Source: Pseudopithomyces maydicus
Lineage: Eukaryota > Ascomycota > Dothideomycetes > Pleosporales > Didymosphaeriaceae
Reading direction: 5' to 3'
DNA length: 64,000 bases
Assembly (NCBI GenBank): GCA_026873275.1
Contig: JANTUC010000001.1
Span: 2,294,001 to 2,358,000, forward strand
This document shows positions 58,302 to 64,000 of the stretch, piece by piece. A program made the position numbers and the translations under genes. Positions within the stretch are counted from its first letter, which is position 1; each line of letters starts with the position of its first letter. Below the pieces are notes generated by a model, which saw only the letters and a list, made by a program, of their open reading frames with translations, had not been told where the DNA came from and did not search any database.

Positions 58302-59909
58302 ATGAGCTTGATTTCCCCTGCGCTGCCGCTCAAGGCAGTCGCTCCCGTACGCGCCATCTCCAGCTCGCTGCAGTGCCAACGGCGCAATCTATCACGGTCA
58401 TCACGTCCGAACTCGAAAAGACCTTCCATCAGGTCACAGATGCATGATCGACATGCACCACGGATAAGGGTATGTTGGCAACCTCTCCATGACCGAACTT
58501 TGGTTTGCTAATCCTTCATGCAGTTCTTCCATGCGACACCCCCCTCATACGCCGTGTCGGATCCTTACGCCACCTTGGGCGTATCCAAAAGCGCTTCCGC
58601 TGGCGAGATCAAAAAGGCATACTATGGCCTCGCCAAAAAATATCACCCTGACACAAATAAAGACCCCTCCGCCAAAGACAAGTTCGCCGCCGCGCAATCC
58701 GCATACGAGATTCTCTCCGACGAATCGAAGAAGCAGGCGTACGACTCATACGGCTCCGCTGCATTCGATCAGAATGGAGGGTTCAACCCGGGCGCGGGCG
58801 CTGGAGGGCCGGGTGGAAATCCGTTCGGTGGGGGCTTTGGGGGCTTTGGGGGCTTTGGCGGAGCGGGCGGCTTCCAGGGCGGCTTTGCGCAGGACATCAA
58901 CATTGAAGATCTGTTCAGTGCGTTTGGAGGAGGCGGCAGGCGAGGAAGAGGTAGGAGGAATCCATTTGAAGAGCAGATCATGGTGGGAGATAATATTGAA
59001 GTCCAGACGAGTATCTCGTTCATGGATGCGGCCAACGGTGTGAGCAAAGATATATACATCACTCCCATGGTAGAGTGCAAGACTTGTACAGGCAGCGGAT
59101 TGAAGAAAGGCGCGAAGAAGTCAGAATGCAAGAGCTGCGGTGGCACAGGACAACGAGTGACAAGTATGGGAGGTTTCCATATGAGCGCAACCTGCAACAG
59201 TTGCGGCGGTTCCGGTATGGCAGTACCCCGCGGCTCATCGTGCGGAAGCTGTGGCGGAGATGGGGCGGTGAAGGAACGCAAGACAATCACTGTGGACATA
59301 CCCGGGGGCGTGGAAGACGGCATGCGTTTGCGGGTCAACGCTGAAGGCGACGCACCGCTTACGGGGCAAGCAATGGGTTCGAATGTGAGGGGCCAGAAGG
59401 GCGATCTCTACGTCTTGATCCGTGTCGCATCGGATCCCAAGTTCAAACGCGCAGGGTCCGACATCCTCCACACCGCGACGATACCGCTGACTACGGCCGT
59501 GTTGGGCGGAGAGATCAAGGTGCCGACGCTTGACGGCGAGGTCATGGTGAAGGTACCGACTGGATCCGACACAGGCGACCGAGTAACGCTGCCGGGTATG
59601 GGCATGAAGGTGTTGTCGAGGCGGAATGCAAAGGGGGATCTGAAGGTCGAGTTCAAGGTCAACATGCCGAAATATCTGAGCCAGAACCAGCGGACCATCC
59701 TCGAGATGCTGGCCGACGAAATGGGCGACAAGACAGCAAGGCGAATGATCCTGCCGAGCAAGACGGCGGAAGGGGAAGTCAAGAGCGGGCATGAGGGCGA
59801 AGGGTTTCTGAAAAACGCATGGCACAACCTGACGGGGCAGCATCGGCAGGCGGACCAAGAGACGGGCCAAGACAAGGAGAAGAAGCAGAAGGGGTCGGGG
59901 TCTGGCTAG
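58302..59909 (+). CDS. mdj1: Mitochondrial DnaJ (Hsp40) co-chaperone Mdj1
   Basis: Exons 58302..58469 and 58524..59909 give 517 residues. Exon 1 encodes an Arg/Ser-rich mitochondrial presequence (MSLISPALPLKAVAPVRAIS, QCQRRNLSRSSRP); the ATG at 58302 is chosen over upstream in-frame ATGs because this is where the presequence begins. The J domain follows (DPYATLGVSKSASAGEIKKA, KKYHPDTNKD with HPD). A G/F-rich linker is built on GGFGGFGG repeats. The zinc-finger domain has four CxxCxGxG-type motifs: CKTCTGSG, CKSCGGTG, CNSCGGSG and CGSCGGDG. The C-terminal substrate-binding part contains VDIPGGVEDGMRLRVNAEGD and VGGEIKVPT-like strands. Type I Hsp40 that stimulates matrix Hsp70 Ssc1 in folding and protection of mitochondrial proteins. 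Confidence 0.95.
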
Positions 59910-60500
59910 ATTTGGGCAGTGGACATGTACTGTATAGACGATAGACGGGACGGAGCGGAGCGGGGCGGGGCGGGGCATTGGTGGGCGTTGGTCGTTGAAT
60001 TGGTCGGATGCCTCCACTCAGGCTTGTATAGTATAGTACCGTATAGTAGTATAGCATGTATTGTATGTACCTAGGTATAGCCGTGGTCACGTGCATCCTC
60101 TCTCCTCTCTGGAGCCCTGGAGTGGCTCTGTGGACTTGTGGACCTGTGGACTGGAGCCCAGTCTCCGGCTGGGTTGTTGTGAGTGTGTCAGTCAGTGTGT
60201 CGACGGGTGCAGGTGGGGTTGCGCGCTTAGGTACACAAGCCGTCGACGTGGTTCCGGGCCATGATTCGCTGGGCAGCGGTGCAGGGTGACGGGCGTGGTC
60301 GGTCGAGGGCAGCGGCTGCGGGCGTGATATGGATGATGGTAGACTAGGTATATAGGCGTGCGGTGTGCCTTGCAGCAGCGACGCTCGACTGATTGCCCCG
60401 CTGGTGGCTTGGACGCTCCAGGGACGCGTAGGAATAGGAACAGAACAGGCCCATCCGTCCACGGCCACCTCGACGCCCGCAACGTCATCCACCGCCAGGC
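59910..60500. other. Intergenic region, 0.6 kb
   Basis: Between mdj1 and bro1. Contains a GGCGGGGCGG run at 59955-59977, a TAGTATAG-rich segment near 60025-60060 and GGAGCCCTGGAGTG at about 60110, the same motif as in the eS25 promoter. Confidence 0.55.
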
Positions 60501-63500
60501 ATGGCGACGCTCACCCCCATGGTCTCAGTGCCGCTGAAGCAGACCAACGAGATCGACTGGGTGCAGCCGCTCAAGAGCTACATACGAGCCACGTACGGCG
60601 ACGATCCAGAGCGCTATGCCGACGAGTGCGCGACCCTCAACCGCCTGCGCCAGGACATGCGAGGCGCTGGCAAGGACAGCGCCGCCGGCAGAGACCTGCT
60701 GTACCGCTACTACGGCCAGCTGGAGCTGCTGGACCTCAGGTTCCCCGTCGACGAGAACCACATCAAGATCTCCTTCACCTGGTGACCCTCCTCCCAGCCC
60801 TGAAGCACCCACCACCGCTAACCGCCACCAGGTTCGACGCCTTCACCCACAAGCCCACCTCGCAATACTCGCTCGCCTTCGAGAAGGCCTCCATCATCTT
60901 CAACATCTCCGCCGTCCTGTCCTGCCACGCCGCCCACCAGAACCGCCACGAGGATGTTGGGCTCAAGACCGCCTACCACTCGTTCCAGGCCTCGGCCGGC
61001 ATGTTCACATACATCAACGAGAACTTCCTGCACGCCCCCTCCACCGATCTGAGCCGGGACACGGTCAAGACGCTCATCTCCGTCATGCTCGCCCAGGCCC
61101 AGGAGGTCTTCCTGGAGAAGCAGATAGCCGACGGCAAGAAGGTGGGCTTGCTTGCCAAACTAGCCAGCCAGGCTGCCTTTCTGTACCAACAGGCCACCGA
61201 AGGCGCACAGGAGAATGTCAACAAGGCCGTCTTCGAGAAGGTGTGGCTGCTGGTCTGCCAGACCAAAGCGAGCCACATGGCGTCTGTCGCTCAATACTAC
61301 CAAGCACTGGCCGATGACGATGCAAATTCCCATGGTGTAGCCATCTGTCGCCTGCAGGTCGCCGAGCAGAACGCCAGAGATGCGAATCGTGCAGCTAGCG
61401 CCTTCCCCTCCGCGTGCCCAGCCAACTCGAATTTGCCTGCAGAGACAGGCGCCATTCTGGCCGACCTGACCAAGAAGCATCTTGCCAACGTCCAAGAGAA
61501 GCTGGCTGAGTTTATGAAGGATAACGACTTCATCTACCACCAGGGCATTCCCAACGAGGCATCCGTCACCCAAGTCCCCAAGCTCCCAGCCGCCAAAGCA
61601 ATACCCGTCAGCGAACTATACCAGGGGCAGGACATACAGAGGATCATTGGTCCCGATATCTTCCAAAAGATTGTTCCAATGGCCGTGACAGAGTCCGCTA
61701 GTCTGTACGACGAAGAGAAGGCAAAACTGATCCGCGCCGAAAGCGAAAGGGTCGAAGTTGCCAACGACGAGATGGCCGCAAGTTTGGATTACCTGAAGCT
61801 ACCAGGTAGCCTCGATGTCTTACGAGGTGGCATGAGCAACCAGGACATGATGGTCGATGAGGACTTTCGCAAATGGTGCGAGGAGCTGGCGGGCCACGCG
61901 CCTTTTGCCAATGCATTCGATCAATGCAATGCGGACAAGACCGACATCACGAGCATGCTGGATGCGAGCATGAAGCAGCTGGACATGGAGGAGAGCGTGT
62001 GCGAAAAGATGAGGTCCAAGTATGGCGTTGACTGGACACAACAGCCGAGTTCCCGCCTCACCGCAACGCTACGAAGCGATATACGAAATTATCGGGGAGC
62101 CATTGAAGAGGCAAGCACGAGTGATGCTCAGCTTTACAGCACATTCCGACAATATGAGGCAGACTTCGACGAGATGCGGTCAGCTGGCGAGACGGACGAA
62201 GCGGACGTCTTGTACTCTAGAGCCATGGTCAAAGCTGGTGCATCCAAAGGGAAGAGCCCGGGGCCAGCTCAAGGAAATCTGTTGGATGACGATTTTCACG
62301 ACGGGCCAAGCGTTGCGGACCAGATTGCCAGCGTTGAGGAGATTCTGAAAAGATTGAACCTGGTCAAGAAAGAGAGGATGCAGGTGCTGAAAGACCTCAA
62401 AGACAAGGTAAGAAACATGGAAAATAATGCAGATTCGCCGCACTAACAATTACCCAGGTTCATTCCGATGACATCTCTAACGTCCTGATTCTGAATAAAA
62501 AAGCCATTGCAAATCAGGAATCCCAACTGTTCCAAGCCGAGCTCGAGAAATTCCGCCCACACCAAAATCGCATCCTCCAAGCCAATCACAAGCAAGGTTC
62601 CCTCCTCAAAGAGCTTACGCGGACATATTCCGACCTTCTCAAGGATCCTCGCGTTCGCTCGGAACAGAGCAAATACGATACCTTCTCACGCCAGCGCGAC
62701 GCGGTCATGAAGAAGTATAAGCGTGTCTACCAGTCCTTCAACGACCTGCAGGCTGGTCTGACCCGTGCCCAAGGCTTCTACTCAGAGATGAAAGAAACGG
62801 TATCGAGCTTGCAGAAGAATGTCGAGACATTTGTCAACAATCGTAGATCTGAGGGCGGGCAATTGTTGCAGAATATTGAACATAAGAAAAACCAAGGTGC
62901 GGACCAGGAACAGCAGCGTTTGAAGGACTTGATGGAGCGTATGTCCATGGAGCCCTCTGGCAGTCCTGTTTCTGCCAGCGGTAGGGATAGGAAGAAGAGC
63001 ATACCTGCGCCACTCTCCTCAACCCCACTTAACCAAAGTGGCTATCAAGCTACAGCGTCCGCTCCTCATCATGCCTACAACCCAGCCGCATCACCGCCCG
63101 TCACACCACGCTACCCTGCCACCTCACAAGCCAGTCAGCAATACCAACACCCATCTTATCCTTCTAACTCAAACGGCTATCAGCCGCAATATTCTTCACA
63201 CTCCCACTCTCACTCGCAGTCGCAATCGCAGTCGCAGTCGCAGTCGAACTACAACCCGACTAACTACGGACCTGTGAGCCCACCTGCGCACCAGCAGTAC
63301 TTTTCTCCCCCACCGAACCAGCAGCAGCAGCAGCCATGGGGTCAGCCTCCCACGCAGCACCAGCACCAGCAGTATGGATATGGAGGGGGAACACCTCAGC
63401 CAGGTGCACAACAGCTGCCACAGGGATATGTACCACCTCCGCCGCCGCCTGGGCCACCGCCAAACCAGTATGGTCAATATCAAGGAGGGTATACTCAGGC

Positions 63501-63552
63501 ACAGCAGGGCGGAACGCACGATCCATGGGCAGGATTAAGTCAGTGGAAATGA
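60501..63552 (+). CDS. bro1: Vacuolar protein-sorting ESCRT-associated protein Bro1
   Basis: Exons 60501..60781, 60832..62407, 62458..63552 give 983 residues. The BRO1 domain spans about residues 8-390: VSVPLKQTNEIDWVQPLKSY, CATLNRLRQDMRGAGKDSA, YRYYGQLELLDLRFPVDENH, HKPTSQYSLAFEKASIIFNI and SAVLSCHAAHQNRHEDVGLK. It binds ESCRT-III Snf7. A long helical V domain (about 420-770) follows, with DQIASVEEILKRLNLVKKER and HQNRILQANHKQGSLLKELT. The tail (about 790-983) is Pro/Gln/Tyr-rich with a HSHSHSQSQSQS run and PPPPPPGPPPNQYGQYQGG, ending DPWAGLSQWK. In yeast Bro1 recruits the ubiquitin hydrolase Doa4 to endosomes. The strong match around KQTNEIDW favours Bro1 over the related pH regulator PalA/Rim20. 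The first intron splits the Trp codon of FTWFDAF. Confidence 0.95.
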
Positions 63553-64000
63553 AGGAGCGAATTCATGGGTTGAGACAGTCACAGCAAACATGATATGAAC
63601 AGGCATTGGTCTCCTACCGTACTGAGTATTCTTGTATGAGTGCTCATAGAGAGTGTGGAGCACTTTCGGGTGCGCTGTCTGTACAAACAGATCTGTCGTG
63701 AGATCATTCGGTGCTCTTCACCTCCGGCACACCAGCGGACATACTTGCCCAGGCAAAGTCAATAGAAGGAAACCAAACAACCTTGATATCATCCCGGAGA
63801 GGTTTGGGAAGCGATATTTTGGATTGGTGATGCTGAAACGGATCATGTTACACTCTTGAATAAATATCACAAAGTTATTGAATCTAGGCTTCCAAATTCC
63901 CAAGCAAATAACCTCACGCCAGCTACGCTATTGGCGAGACGCTGACAATGCAGCTGGAGAGACGAGGGCACTGCAGCGTGACCGTACATGTTGGTGTAGA
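63553..64000. other. Region downstream of bro1
   Basis: 448 bp to the window end; 3' untranslated region and intergenic DNA. I see no gene or repeat. Confidence 0.55.

Overview
This is a filamentous ascomycete (Pezizomycotina) nuclear segment. Genes are split by short introns (about 42-210 bp) with GT..AG borders and CTAAC/CTGAC-like branch sites, and several families are fungal-specific (DUF3425 bZIP, Fung_rhodopsin, DUF1770, Fungal_trans_2, a Bni4-type C-terminus). A Dothideomycete/Pleosporales-type genome is my best guess from the feel of the sequences; no phylogeny was run. All exon models were built by hand from splice signals, frame and remembered family motifs.

Left part (1-17 kb), accessory in character: a DUF3425 bZIP regulator, a convergent alpha/beta hydrolase, a secreted FAD amine-oxidase-type enzyme resembling beta-cyclopiazonate dehydrogenase, a large low-complexity protein with a Cys/His cluster, a seven-helix Fung_rhodopsin protein, and a 7TM-RGS hybrid receptor (GprK-like). 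A gene-poor, partly GC-rich stretch follows to 20.4 kb.

Middle (20-49 kb), mostly housekeeping and signalling: a Bni4-like PP1 scaffold, ribosomal protein eS25, a membrane-anchored cytochrome-b5-like protein, the Rag GTPase Gtr2 (TORC1 nutrient signalling), an unrecognised polytopic membrane protein divergent from the SWR1 chromatin subunit Swc5, a Q/N-rich coiled-coil protein, a Sac2/INPP5F-type phosphoinositide phosphatase, a high-affinity glucose transporter, a Cys-rich single-pass surface protein with a PPPY tail, calcineurin B, and a DUF1770 membrane protein.

Right part (48-64 kb): a Fungal_trans_2 regulator, a 2.7 kb AT-rich gene-free stretch, a GFA/CENP-V enzyme, an unrecognised conserved protein, a SAP30-like Sin3-HDAC subunit, mitochondrial Hsp40 Mdj1, and the ESCRT adaptor Bro1.

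Most striking observations: two genes (glucose transporter and Q/N-rich protein) each lack what looks like exactly one C in a short C run, breaking otherwise intact frames; three genes carry short intron-like segments divisible by three that read through without a stop; a 12-bp minisatellite lies between the divergent calcineurin B and DUF1770 genes. I saw no rRNA, convincing tRNA, CRISPR or intact transposon, and no convincing novel multi-gene system; the closest candidate for an accessory cluster is the bZIP-hydrolase-oxidase trio at 0.1-4.8 kb.
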